A stretch of 56,047 bases of DNA from Pseudomonadota bacterium (GTDB taxonomy: Bacteria; Pseudomonadota; Alphaproteobacteria; Sphingomonadales; Sphingomonadaceae): the NCBI GenBank assembly GCA_023418595.1, contig JAEZZI010000034.1, positions 1 through 56,047 on the forward strand, written 5' to 3'. The notes below the pieces were generated by a model, which saw only the letters and a program-made list of their open reading frames with translations, was not told the origin of the DNA and made no database searches. Shown here in pieces: positions 43,884-51,773 of the stretch; position 1 is the first letter of the stretch; each line of letters begins with the position of its first letter. A program made the translations under genes and the position numbers.

Positions 43884-44425
43884 CCCGCCGCTTTTATGTC
43901 CGCGCGACGGCTGCAGCAGCGTCTGCATTCGCCTTGTCGTTCGCCGCAATTGCGGTCACTGATCCGCTGCCCCGTGTCGTCTGGAACGCCAGCGCGAGCG
44001 CGCCGATCGGGCTTTACCGGATACAGCCAGACCGCGATCCGCCGCTCGGATCGCTGGTCGCGATCGCACCGCCGCCGCACTTGGGCCGCTGGATGGCGGC
44101 GCGCGGATATCTCGGTGAAAACGTGCCGCTGTTGAAGCATGTCGCCGCCAAGGCTGGGCAGCGCGTCTGCCGAGTTGACAGCGTGATTACTGCCGAAAGC
44201 CGCCCGGTCGCCGTTGCACTGCCGTACGATCGCGCTGGCCGTCCGCTGCCTGTCTGGCGCGGCTGCCGGACGCTTGGAGCCGACGAGTTGTTGCTTCTGA
44301 ACCCCGCGCATCCCGACAGCCTGGACGGTCGCTATTTCGGCCCCTTGCCAGCGTCGTCCGTGCTTGGCCGCGCCATCCCGATCCTCACCCGACCAACCCC
44401 CGACGCGCCACTGAGCTGGCGCTGA
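43880..44425 (+). CDS. traF: TraF-like S26 family signal peptidase
   Basis: A 181-aa inner-membrane protease with one N-terminal transmembrane segment. The catalytic Ser lies in NASASAPIGLYRI and the catalytic Lys in PLLKHVAAKAGQRVC, followed by DSLDGRYFGPLPASSVLGRAIPI. In RP4 TraF processes and cyclises the TrbC pilin; trbC is present at 51169. The gene starts within the end of the DUF2840 gene. Confidence 0.93.
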   Translation: MTRRFYVRATAAAASAFALSFAAIAVTDPLPRVVWNASASAPIGLYRIQPDRDPPLGSLVAIAPPPHLGRWMAARGYLGENVPLLKHVAAKAGQRVCRVDSVITAESRPVAVALPYDRAGRPLPVWRGCRTLGADELLLLNPAHPDSLDGRYFGPLPASSVLGRAIPILTRPTPDAPLSWR

Positions 44426-44462
44426 CCTCCGGCTTCAATCTCCAACCGAAAGGACCATTCCA

Positions 44463-44798
44463 ATGCAGATCGGCACCTTCATCCGCACCGACAAAGGCTT
44501 CGAAGGAGTCATCGAAACCGCGACACTCGACATCCGTATCTCGCTCATCCCGGTTGAACCCGATGGCGCAGGCAAGGCACCCGACTGGCGCGTTCATCGC
44601 GGTGATGACGGCGAAGGGCCGGAAGTGGGCGCGGGCTGGAACGAGAGCGGCGAGCGAGCCGGGGACTACGTGTCGCTGCGCATCGACGATCCCAGTTTTC
44701 CGCAGCCGATCCGCGCTGCGCTGTTCCAGAATGTGGGCGATCCGGCGTCATGGTCGCTGCGCTGGAGCCGCCCGCGCAAGGCGCGTGAGCAGGATTGA
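44463..44798 (+). CDS. DUF736 family protein, second copy
   Basis: A 111-aa protein (MQIGTFIRTDKGFEGVIETATLDIRISLIPVEP, DWRVHRGDDGEGPEVGAGWNESGERAGDYVSLRIDDPSFPQPIRAALF). It shares the pattern of the DUF736 protein at 41006 but is clearly divergent. GAAAGGACC lies before the ATG. It sits between traF and the transglycosylase, the standard spot in this ICE family. Confidence 0.88.
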   Translation: MQIGTFIRTDKGFEGVIETATLDIRISLIPVEPDGAGKAPDWRVHRGDDGEGPEVGAGWNESGERAGDYVSLRIDDPSFPQPIRAALFQNVGDPASWSLRWSRPRKAREQD

Positions 44799-44802
44799 TT
44801 CG

Positions 44803-45588
44803 ATGAATCCTGCCGCGATCAATCGGCTGTTGAAGCTGCGCTTGCGTGCCGTAATGCTGACCGCAGCACTGCTGGCAGCGGTGCCAATTGGCCAAGCACC
44901 GGCAGTGGCGCAGGAGAGGAACCCGCTGCCCGCGCCGTCCGGCGTCACTCATCCCTATGCGCCGCATGTCGCTGACGCGGCGCGGCGGTTCGGCATTCCC
45001 GAAACTTGGATCTGGGCGGTCATGCGTGTCGAAAGTGCAGGCAATGCCCGCGCCATTTCGACCGCCGGGGCGATGGGCCTGATGCAGATCATGCCCGGAA
45101 CATGGACGCAACTTCGTACGCGCCATGGGCTCGGCACTGACCCGTTCGATGTGCGCGACAACATCATGGCGGGCGCTGCCTACTTACGCGAAATGTACGA
45201 CCGCTACGGCAATCCGAGCGCAATGCTGGCGGCCTATAATGCAGGTCCGGGGCGCTACGACGACCACCTTTCGCGTGGCCGTCCGCTGCCCGCCGAAACA
45301 GTCGCATATCTGGCGCGGCTTGGGTCCGTCGCAGGCAGCGAAAGTTCCGTCGAAGTAACTGTCGTTGCGCAGCCTGATCGCTTTGCGTGGCGTCTTTCGG
45401 CGCTCTTCGTTCGCTCGTCCGCAGCCATGTCCGACGCTGACTTGGGGCGACTGGAGAACGAGATTGCCGGCGACGATAAGCCCATCTCTGCGCCCGAAGT
45501 CGGAAATTCGTTTCCACCCAATCCACCTTCCGCAACGCCGATCGACCGCCTTTTTGTTCCCCGCGCTGGCGCGGGTCGACCGCAATGA
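44803..45588 (+). CDS. lytic transglycosylase
   Basis: A 261-aa periplasmic peptidoglycan-cleaving enzyme. A signal peptide (about 1-36) is followed by an SLT domain: IWAVMRVESAGNARAISTAGAMGLMQIMPGTW with the catalytic Glu in MRVES, then AAYLREMYDRYGNPSAMLAAYNAGPGRY. It opens the cell wall locally for the mating-pair apparatus. The C-terminal ~90 residues are linker-like. The gene follows DUF736 directly. Confidence 0.92.
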   Translation: MNPAAINRLLKLRLRAVMLTAALLAAVPIGQAPAVAQERNPLPAPSGVTHPYAPHVADAARRFGIPETWIWAVMRVESAGNARAISTAGAMGLMQIMPGTWTQLRTRHGLGTDPFDVRDNIMAGAAYLREMYDRYGNPSAMLAAYNAGPGRYDDHLSRGRPLPAETVAYLARLGSVAGSESSVEVTVVAQPDRFAWRLSALFVRSSAAMSDADLGRLENEIAGDDKPISAPEVGNSFPPNPPSATPIDRLFVPRAGAGRPQ

Positions 45589-45826
45589 TAGCCGCAGCGA
45601 TCAGAGTGGTAGTCCGGATGGAAATCAGGATGGATCAGGGAGAAAAGTGCCTGAGAAGACGATTGCAAGATATAAGCAGCGCCCCGTTCAGCCGAAAAGC
45701 CGAGGCTTTTCCGTGGCTTCACGCGGGGGCGTCGGTCGGCGCGCGTGCCGCGCGGAAGGGAAAAGCCAGCAAAAACAACGCCTCGAATGGCACCACAGGC
45801 CATTTTCGACCGAAAGCGGCCCGGCC
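45589..45826. other. gap before the relaxase gene, possible oriT region
   Basis: The relaxase frame is open here, but the protein begins later. The segment holds the perfect palindrome GAAAAGCC-GA-GGCTTTTC (with a third GAAAAGCC about 60 bases on). On the minus strand it carries a CATCCTG resembling the IncP nic consensus YATCCTG. In this ICE family oriT lies next to the relaxase gene. The site is a candidate only. Confidence 0.35.
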
Positions 45827-47587
45827 GTGAGCGAGGACAGCGAGTTCCGCGTCCGGCCGGGCAAGGCCAAGCGCAGCAAGGCGCAGGGCCGCAATGCCCG
45901 CGGCCTGGTCGCCGAGGTGCTGCGCGTCGCCGCGATCCACAGCGGCGGCCGGCGCGGCGGCGCCAGCGGCGCGCGCCGGGGCGCGCAATCGACCTTCGGG
46001 CGGGGACGCACCGCGTTCGCCCGCAGCCGCCTGTTTGGCTCGGGCCGCCGCGTCATGGTCAAGATGCTGCCCGTGACCACCCGCAGCCGGGGTGGCCGGC
46101 GATCGGCGCCGCTGTCCGCGCACGTCGCCTATTTGAAGCGCGAAGGCGTCACCCTCGACGGCTCGCCGACCCGGATGTTCGACGCGGCCGGCGACAACGC
46201 CGACGATCGCGGTTTCACCGAGCGGTGCAAGGATGACCGGCACCATTTCAGGGTAATTGTGTCGCCCGAGGACGCCGCCGAGCTGACCGACCTGCGTGAA
46301 TACACGCGCGACCTCATGCGCCAGATGGAGGCCGACCTGGGCACGCGGCTCGATTGGGTCGCGGTCGATCACTGGAACACCGACAATCCGCACGTCCACT
46401 TGCTCGTGCGCGGCGTTACCGATCAGGGCGCCGATCTCGTCATCTCCCGCGACTACATCAGCCACAATTTCCGCTCGCGCGCGCAAGACCTGGCCTTCGC
46501 CGAGCTTGGACCGAAACCCGAGCATGAGGTGCAGCGCGCGCTCGACCGCGAGGTGACGGCGGAACGCTGGACCCGGCTCGATTCCGAGATCCAGCGTTCC
46601 GCCGACGAGCTGGGCGTGATCGACCTGCGCCCCGAGCGGCCCGGCCCCGACGATCCGCGGCTCCGCCGCTTGATGATCGGCCGCTTGCAGCATCTGGAGA
46701 CGATGGGGCTCGCGGCCGAAGGCGATTCCGGCCAATGGGCGGTGGCGGAAGGCGCGGCAGCGAAGCTGCGCGAGCTGGGCACGCGCGGCGACATCATCCG
46801 CACGATCGGCGCGGCGCTCAAGGATCGCGGGCAGGACCGGCCGCTCGACAGCTACGCCGTCGTCACCAGCGCGCCCGAGAAGCCGATCGCCGGCCGGCTG
46901 ATCGACAAGGGCTTGCACGACGAGCTGTATGGCGTGGCCTATGCCGTGATCGACGGCACGGACGGGCGCACCCACCATGTCCGGCTGCCCGGCATCGAGT
47001 CGCTGGAGCAAAGCCCCAAGCTCGGCGGCATCGTCGAGTTGCGCGCGATCGGCCGGCCCGGCGAGGAGAAGCCGACGCTGGTGCTCGCCACGCGCTCGGA
47101 CCTCGATCTCGCCGCGCAGGTAACGGCGCCCGGCGCGACCTGGCTCGACCACCGGCTGGTCGAGCGCGGCGCGAGCGTTGCGGACGGCGGGTTCGGCGCC
47201 GAGGTGCGCCGCGCGATGGACGCGCGCACCGACCATCTCGTCAAGGAAGGGCTGGCGCGTCGCTTCGGCGAGCGAACGGTGTTCGAGCGCGGGATGCTCG
47301 ACACGCTGCGGAAGCGCGAGCTGGACGCGGTTGGTGCGAAGATCGCGGGTGAGACCGGGCTTGCCTATCGCCCCGCCGCCACCGGCGAGAAGATCGCCGG
47401 CGTCGTCCGCCAGCGCCTCGCGCTCGCGTCGGGCCGCTTCGCCATGATCGACGACGGGCTCGGCTTCAGGCTCGTGCCGTGGGCCAGCACCCTCGAACAG
47501 CAACTCGGCCGTCAGGTGTCCGGCGTCGTCCGCGCCGGCGGCGGCATCGACTGGACACTCGGCCGCAAGCGCGGCCTCGGCATCTGA
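45827..47587 (+). CDS. rlxS: DUF3363 (VirD2-like) relaxase
   Basis: A 586-aa MOBP-type relaxase that should nick oriT and lead the DNA strand out. The N-terminus SEDSEFRVRPGKAKRSKAQ is basic. The relaxase core shows HVAYLKREG, HHFRVIVSPEDAAEL and the metal-binding His motif WNTDNPHVHLLVRG. The C-terminal DUF3363 part reaches the end. The frame is open to 45365, but the family start is the GTG at 45827. Named rlxS by synteny with ICEMlSymR7A. Confidence 0.9.
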   Translation: MSEDSEFRVRPGKAKRSKAQGRNARGLVAEVLRVAAIHSGGRRGGASGARRGAQSTFGRGRTAFARSRLFGSGRRVMVKMLPVTTRSRGGRRSAPLSAHVAYLKREGVTLDGSPTRMFDAAGDNADDRGFTERCKDDRHHFRVIVSPEDAAELTDLREYTRDLMRQMEADLGTRLDWVAVDHWNTDNPHVHLLVRGVTDQGADLVISRDYISHNFRSRAQDLAFAELGPKPEHEVQRALDREVTAERWTRLDSEIQRSADELGVIDLRPERPGPDDPRLRRLMIGRLQHLETMGLAAEGDSGQWAVAEGAAAKLRELGTRGDIIRTIGAALKDRGQDRPLDSYAVVTSAPEKPIAGRLIDKGLHDELYGVAYAVIDGTDGRTHHVRLPGIESLEQSPKLGGIVELRAIGRPGEEKPTLVLATRSDLDLAAQVTAPGATWLDHRLVERGASVADGGFGAEVRRAMDARTDHLVKEGLARRFGERTVFERGMLDTLRKRELDAVGAKIAGETGLAYRPAATGEKIAGVVRQRLALASGRFAMIDDGLGFRLVPWASTLEQQLGRQVSGVVRAGGGIDWTLGRKRGLGI

Positions 47588-47601
47588 ATCAGGAGACCTC
47601 C

Positions 47602-49575
47602 ATGTCCGCCACCAAGATTCTCTGGGGCCAGATCACCATAGTATTCCTGATCGTGCTCGCCGGGGTGTGGGGCGCGACGCAGTGGACCGCCGCCGCGCTC
47701 GCTTACCAGCCCGAGCTGGGGCCGCCCTGGTTCGTGGCGTTCGGGTTGCGGGTCTATCCGCCGCCGGCCTTCTTCTGGTGGTGGTTCAGCTTCGACGCCT
47801 ACGCGCCCCACATCTTCAAGACCGGCGCGTTCATCGCCGCGTCTGGCGGGTTCGCGTCGATCGCCGTCGCCATCGGTATGTCGGTGTGGCGCGCACGCGA
47901 GTTGAAGAACGCCGAGACCTATGGCTCGGCTCGCTGGGCGAGCGAGCGGGAGGTGCGCGCGGCCGGACTGCTGGGGCCGAACGGCGTCGTGCTCGGCAGG
48001 CTCGCCCGCGACTATCTCCGCCACGACGGCCCCGAGCATGTGCTGTGCTTCGCGCCGACCCGTTCGGGCAAGGGCGTCGGCCTGGTCGTGCCGTCGCTGC
48101 TGACCTGGCCGGGAAGCTGTATTGTCCACGACATCAAGGGCGAGAACTGGACGCTGACCGCCGGTTTCCGCGCGCGGCACGGCCGCGTGCTGCTGTTCGA
48201 TCCGACCAATGCCGCATCGGCTGCCTACAACCCGTTGCTGGAGGTGCGGCGCGGCCAATGGGAGGTGCGCGATGTGCAGAATGTGGCGGACGTGCTGGTC
48301 GATCCCGAAGGCAGCCTGGAGCGCCGGAACCATTGGGAAAAAACGTCGCACTCGCTGCTGGTCGGCGCGATCCTCCACGTTCTCTATGCCGAGCCGGACA
48401 AGACGTTGGCCGGCGTCGCGTCGTTCCTCTCCGATCCATCTCGCACGATCGAGCAGACGCTGGCAGCGATGATGGCGACGCCGCACCTTGGCGAAGCCGG
48501 CGTGCATCCCGTCGTTGCCAGCGCGGCGCGGGAGCTGCTGAACAAGTCGGATAACGAGCGGTCGGGCGTGCTCAGCACGGCCATGTCGTTTCTTGGTCTC
48601 TACCGCGATCCTGTCGTGGCGCAGGTCACGCGGGCCTGCCAGTGGCGCATATCGGATCTGGTGGAGGGCGAACGGCCGGCGACGCTCTATCTGGTCGTGC
48701 CGCCCAGCGACATATCGCGCACCAAGCCGCTCATCCGCCTCATCCTGAACCAGATCGGGCGCCGTTTGACCGAGGAGCTGACCCCGAAGGGCAACCGCCA
48801 TCGCGTGCTCCTGATGCTCGACGAGTTTCCCGCATTAGGCCGGCTCGACTTCTTCGAGTCCGCGCTGGCGTTCATGGCGGGCTACGGGCTCAAGGCATTC
48901 CTGATCGCGCAGAGCCTCAATCAGATCGAGAAGGCTTACGGGCCGAACAACGCGATCCTCGACAACTGCCATGTCCGGGTGAGCTTCGCCACCAACGACG
49001 AGCGGACGGCCAAGCGGGTATCGGACGCGCTCGGCACCGCGACCGAGATGCGCGCGATGAAGAACTATGCCGGCCATCGCTTGTCGCCGTGGCTGGGCCA
49101 CTTGATGGTGTCGCGGTCAGAGACGGCCCGCCAGCTTCTTACACCCGGCGAGGTGATGCAGCTTCCGCCCGACGACGAGATCGTCATGGTGGCTGGCGTT
49201 CACCCAATCCGCGCGAAGAAGGCGCGCTACTTTCAGGACCATCGGCTTGCAGAGCGAATTACGGATGCCCCCAAGCCGGTCGCAACCGCAGCCCGATCGG
49301 ACGACTGGACCGGGCGGTCGGCGGCCGCCGATCCGGCCGACGTGGCGCGGATCGTCCGGGCACAAGAAGATGCCGCCAACGGCGGGCTGCGCCGCGAGCC
49401 CGAATTGCCCGAGCATGTCGCCATCGCGCCGGAAACATCACCGCCCCCGGCGCAGGAGTTTGCGATTGTCGATGACGAACAGGATGACGCGGCTCGGCAA
49501 GCTGCCGTTCGGCGCCGGATGCAGGGTCTCGCGCGTCAGGCGTCGCTCGATCCCGGCGACGGCATCGAACTATAG
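47602..49575 (+). CDS. traG: type IV coupling protein (TraG/VirD4 family)
   Basis: A 657-aa inner-membrane ATPase that brings the relaxase-DNA complex to the transfer channel. Two N-terminal transmembrane segments (about 8-30 and 75-95) precede the nucleotide-binding domain with Walker A APTRSGKGVGLVVP and Walker B-like VLLMLDEFPALGRLD. The end is acidic. AGGAG lies before ATG 47602. It follows the relaxase gene by 14 bases. Confidence 0.95.
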   Translation: MSATKILWGQITIVFLIVLAGVWGATQWTAAALAYQPELGPPWFVAFGLRVYPPPAFFWWWFSFDAYAPHIFKTGAFIAASGGFASIAVAIGMSVWRARELKNAETYGSARWASEREVRAAGLLGPNGVVLGRLARDYLRHDGPEHVLCFAPTRSGKGVGLVVPSLLTWPGSCIVHDIKGENWTLTAGFRARHGRVLLFDPTNAASAAYNPLLEVRRGQWEVRDVQNVADVLVDPEGSLERRNHWEKTSHSLLVGAILHVLYAEPDKTLAGVASFLSDPSRTIEQTLAAMMATPHLGEAGVHPVVASAARELLNKSDNERSGVLSTAMSFLGLYRDPVVAQVTRACQWRISDLVEGERPATLYLVVPPSDISRTKPLIRLILNQIGRRLTEELTPKGNRHRVLLMLDEFPALGRLDFFESALAFMAGYGLKAFLIAQSLNQIEKAYGPNNAILDNCHVRVSFATNDERTAKRVSDALGTATEMRAMKNYAGHRLSPWLGHLMVSRSETARQLLTPGEVMQLPPDDEIVMVAGVHPIRAKKARYFQDHRLAERITDAPKPVATAARSDDWTGRSAAADPADVARIVRAQEDAANGGLRREPELPEHVAIAPETSPPPAQEFAIVDDEQDDAARQAAVRRRMQGLARQASLDPGDGIEL

Positions 49576-49583
49576 GAGCGATC

Positions 49584-50012
49584 ATGCGGACCCGCCTCAA
49601 TGTCTATTTCCCCGCAGCGCTCGCCAAGCAGGTTGACGAGCTGGCAATCCGTCGCCGCATCTCCCGCTCGGCGATCGTGGAGGCGGCGGTCGCCTCTTAC
49701 CTCTCGCCGGACGGCGCCGACCGCATGGAGGCGGCGTTCGCTCGACGGCTCGATCGCCTGTCGCGTCAGGTCCAGCGGCTTGAGCGCGACACCGGACTCA
49801 CGACTGAGGCACTGACATTGTTCGTGCGGTTCTGGCTGACGGTGACACCGCCGTTGCCGGACGAGGATCAAGCGGCCGCGCAAGTGAAGGGACGCAAGCG
49901 CTACGAGGGTTTCGTCGAGACGCTCGGCCGACGCTTCGCCAGCGGCAAGAGCTTGATGGACGAGATACCGGAAGATGTCTGGCCGCGCTCCGCGTCATCC
50001 GAGTCGCACTGA
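49584..50012 (+). CDS. CopG-family ribbon-helix-helix protein
   Basis: A 142-aa protein. The N-terminal RHH domain (RTRLNVYFPAALAKQVDELAIRRRISRSAIVEAAVASYL) should bind DNA as a dimer, and a helical region (RLSRQVQRLERDTGLTTEALTLFVRFWL) follows. In this ICE family it always sits between traG and trbB and may regulate the trb operon or help at oriT. GGAG precedes ATG 49584. Confidence 0.88.
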   Translation: MRTRLNVYFPAALAKQVDELAIRRRISRSAIVEAAVASYLSPDGADRMEAAFARRLDRLSRQVQRLERDTGLTTEALTLFVRFWLTVTPPLPDEDQAAAQVKGRKRYEGFVETLGRRFASGKSLMDEIPEDVWPRSASSESH

Positions 50013-50143
50013 ATAGACGCGCCAACGACCGTGTAGTCGAAAAGCAAATCCGCCGCCGACCACGTATCTGCCGCCCCCTCTACTACGCCAGCAAGTAGCT
50101 GTTGCGGCAGAAGTATTTATGCGTCTCTTGCTGTGCCCCGACA

Positions 50144-50165
50144 GCCGGGCGGCGGTTCGCCCGGC
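50144..50165 (+). promoter_or_regulatory. hairpin upstream of trbB
   Basis: GCCGGGCG-GCGGTT-CGCCCGGC is a perfect 8-bp stem with a six-base loop, 20 bases before the TTG start of trbB. It could attenuate or stabilise the trb mRNA. No T-run follows, so a simple terminator is unlikely. Confidence 0.45.
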
Positions 50166-50185
50166 CCTTCGCAGGGGCCAATTCC

Positions 50186-51172
50186 TTGACCGTTCATCCC
50201 ATCCGATCCGAGGCCAAGACGCGCGGCGCGCGGATGCTGCGCACCGCGCTCGGGCCGTCGATCGCGGCATGGCTGGACGACCCGGCCGTGATCGAAGTGA
50301 TGCTAAACCCGGACGGGCGGTTGTGGCTCGATCGGCTCGGTGAAGGAGTCAGCGATACCGGCGAGACGCTGACCGCCGACGATGGCGAACGCATCGTGCG
50401 CCTGGTCGCGCATCATGTCGGCGTCGAGGTTCATGCTTGCAGCCCCCGCGTGTCGGCCGAGCTGCCGGAGGGTGGCGAACGATTCGAAGGTTTGCTGCCG
50501 CCCGTCGTCGCGGCTCCCGCCTTCGCTATCCGCAAGCCCGCCGTCGCGGTGTTCACGCTCGACGACTATGCTGCGGCCGGAATCATGTCGCCGGCCGAGG
50601 CCGTGGCGCTGCGCGATGGCGTTGTGGCCCGCGCGAACATCCTTGTCGCGGGCGGCACCGGCAGCGGCAAGACCACGCTGGTCAACGCACTCTTGGCCGA
50701 AGTCGCCAAGACGACCGACCGCATCGTTCTGATCGAAGACACGCGCGAGCTGCAATGCGCCGCGCCCAACCTCGTCGCCATGCGGACGAAGGACGGCGTG
50801 GTTTCGCTGTCCGAGCTGGTTCGCTCGTCGCTGCGGCTTAGGCCGGATCGCATCCCGATCGGAGAGGTGCGCGGCGCCGAGGCGCTCGACCTCATCAAAG
50901 CCTGGGGCACCGGCCATCCGGGCGGCATCGGCACCATTCACGCCGGCACCGCGCTTGGCGCGCTCCGCCGCATGGAGCAGCTCATCCAAGAGGCAGTCGT
51001 GACGGTCCCTCGCGCGCTCATCGCCGAGACCATCGACCTGATCGCCGTGCTGGTCCGTGACGGGCACGGCCGGCGTCTCGCCGAGCTGGCCCGCGTCGAA
51101 GGACTCAACGTCGCGACCGGCGACTACCGCCTCACCCCGCTTCCCAAACCCCAGCCCGGAGACCTGCCATGA
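50186..51172 (+). CDS. trbB: P-type conjugative transfer ATPase TrbB
   Basis: A 328-aa VirB11-like hexameric ATPase powering pilus assembly and DNA transfer. Walker A is VAGGTGSGKTTLVNALL, then the Asp box VLIEDTRELQ, Walker B-like RPDRIPIGEVRGAEALDL and the His box GGIGTIHAGTALGAL. The TTG at 50186 (AGGGG upstream) gives the usual N-terminus TVHPIRSEAKTRG; ATG 50234 is an alternative. First gene of the trb operon. Confidence 0.94.
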   Translation: MTVHPIRSEAKTRGARMLRTALGPSIAAWLDDPAVIEVMLNPDGRLWLDRLGEGVSDTGETLTADDGERIVRLVAHHVGVEVHACSPRVSAELPEGGERFEGLLPPVVAAPAFAIRKPAVAVFTLDDYAAAGIMSPAEAVALRDGVVARANILVAGGTGSGKTTLVNALLAEVAKTTDRIVLIEDTRELQCAAPNLVAMRTKDGVVSLSELVRSSLRLRPDRIPIGEVRGAEALDLIKAWGTGHPGGIGTIHAGTALGALRRMEQLIQEAVVTVPRALIAETIDLIAVLVRDGHGRRLAELARVEGLNVATGDYRLTPLPKPQPGDLP

Positions 51173-51501
51173 TCCATGCCATTCGGCATGGCGCGCGTCG
51201 CGCCATGCTCGCCACCACCACCAGCGTCGTCGCGCTGACCTTTGCCGTTCCGGCCCACGCGGGCGGATCGTCGATGCCGTGGGAGGCGCCGCTGCAAAGC
51301 ATCCTCGAAAGCATCGAGGGGCCGGTGGCGAAAATCGTCGCGGTCATCATCATCATCGTGACCGGGCTGACGCTGGCTTTCGGCGATACTTCCGGTGGCT
51401 TCCGCCGGCTGATCCAGATCGTGTTCGGCCTCAGCATCGCCTTCGCCGCGTCGAGCTTCTTCCTGTCGTTCTTCTCGTTCGGCGGCGGGGCGCTGGTCTG
51501 A
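51169..51501 (+). CDS. trbC: conjugative pilin TrbC
   Basis: A 110-aa VirB2-type pilin precursor. A long signal peptide ends at PAHAGG, then two hydrophobic segments (KIVAVIIIIVTGLTLAFG and IVFGLSIAFAASSFFLSFF) are separated by a short loop with TSGGFRR. It forms the mating pilus after processing by TraF. Its start overlaps the trbB stop. Confidence 0.93.
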   Translation: MIHAIRHGARRAMLATTTSVVALTFAVPAHAGGSSMPWEAPLQSILESIEGPVAKIVAVIIIIVTGLTLAFGDTSGGFRRLIQIVFGLSIAFAASSFFLSFFSFGGGALV

Positions 51502-51773
51502 TGCAGGACGCAGCCGAGCCGATCGCGGGCTTCTACGCCCCCGTCCACCGGGCGCTGACCGAGCCGATTTTGCTCGGCGGCGCGCCGCGGTCGCTCGCCA
51601 TCGTCAACGGGACGCTGGCCGGCGCGATCGGGCTCGGCCTGCGTCTATGGATCGCCGGCCTTGTCATTTGGGCGATCGGCCACGCGCTTTCCGTATGGGT
51701 TGCACGACGCGATCCGCAGTTCGTGGACGTGGCCCGGCGTCATCTCCGCTTCCCGACATGGATGCAGCCATGA
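51501..51773 (+). CDS. trbD: conjugal transfer protein TrbD
   Basis: A 90-aa VirB3-like inner-membrane protein: IAGFYAPVHRALTEPILLGGAPRSLAIVNGTLAGAIGLGL, with two hydrophobic segments. It works with the TrbE ATPase in pilus assembly. The ATG overlaps the trbC stop and its stop overlaps trbE. Confidence 0.92.
   Translation: MQDAAEPIAGFYAPVHRALTEPILLGGAPRSLAIVNGTLAGAIGLGLRLWIAGLVIWAIGHALSVWVARRDPQFVDVARRHLRFPTWMQP

Noticed and set aside
45719..47503. 594-aa minus-strand ORF opposite the relaxase gene
   Set aside because: Antisense shadow of a GC-rich gene; no ribosome-binding site and no protein-like features, while the plus strand encodes a clear relaxase.
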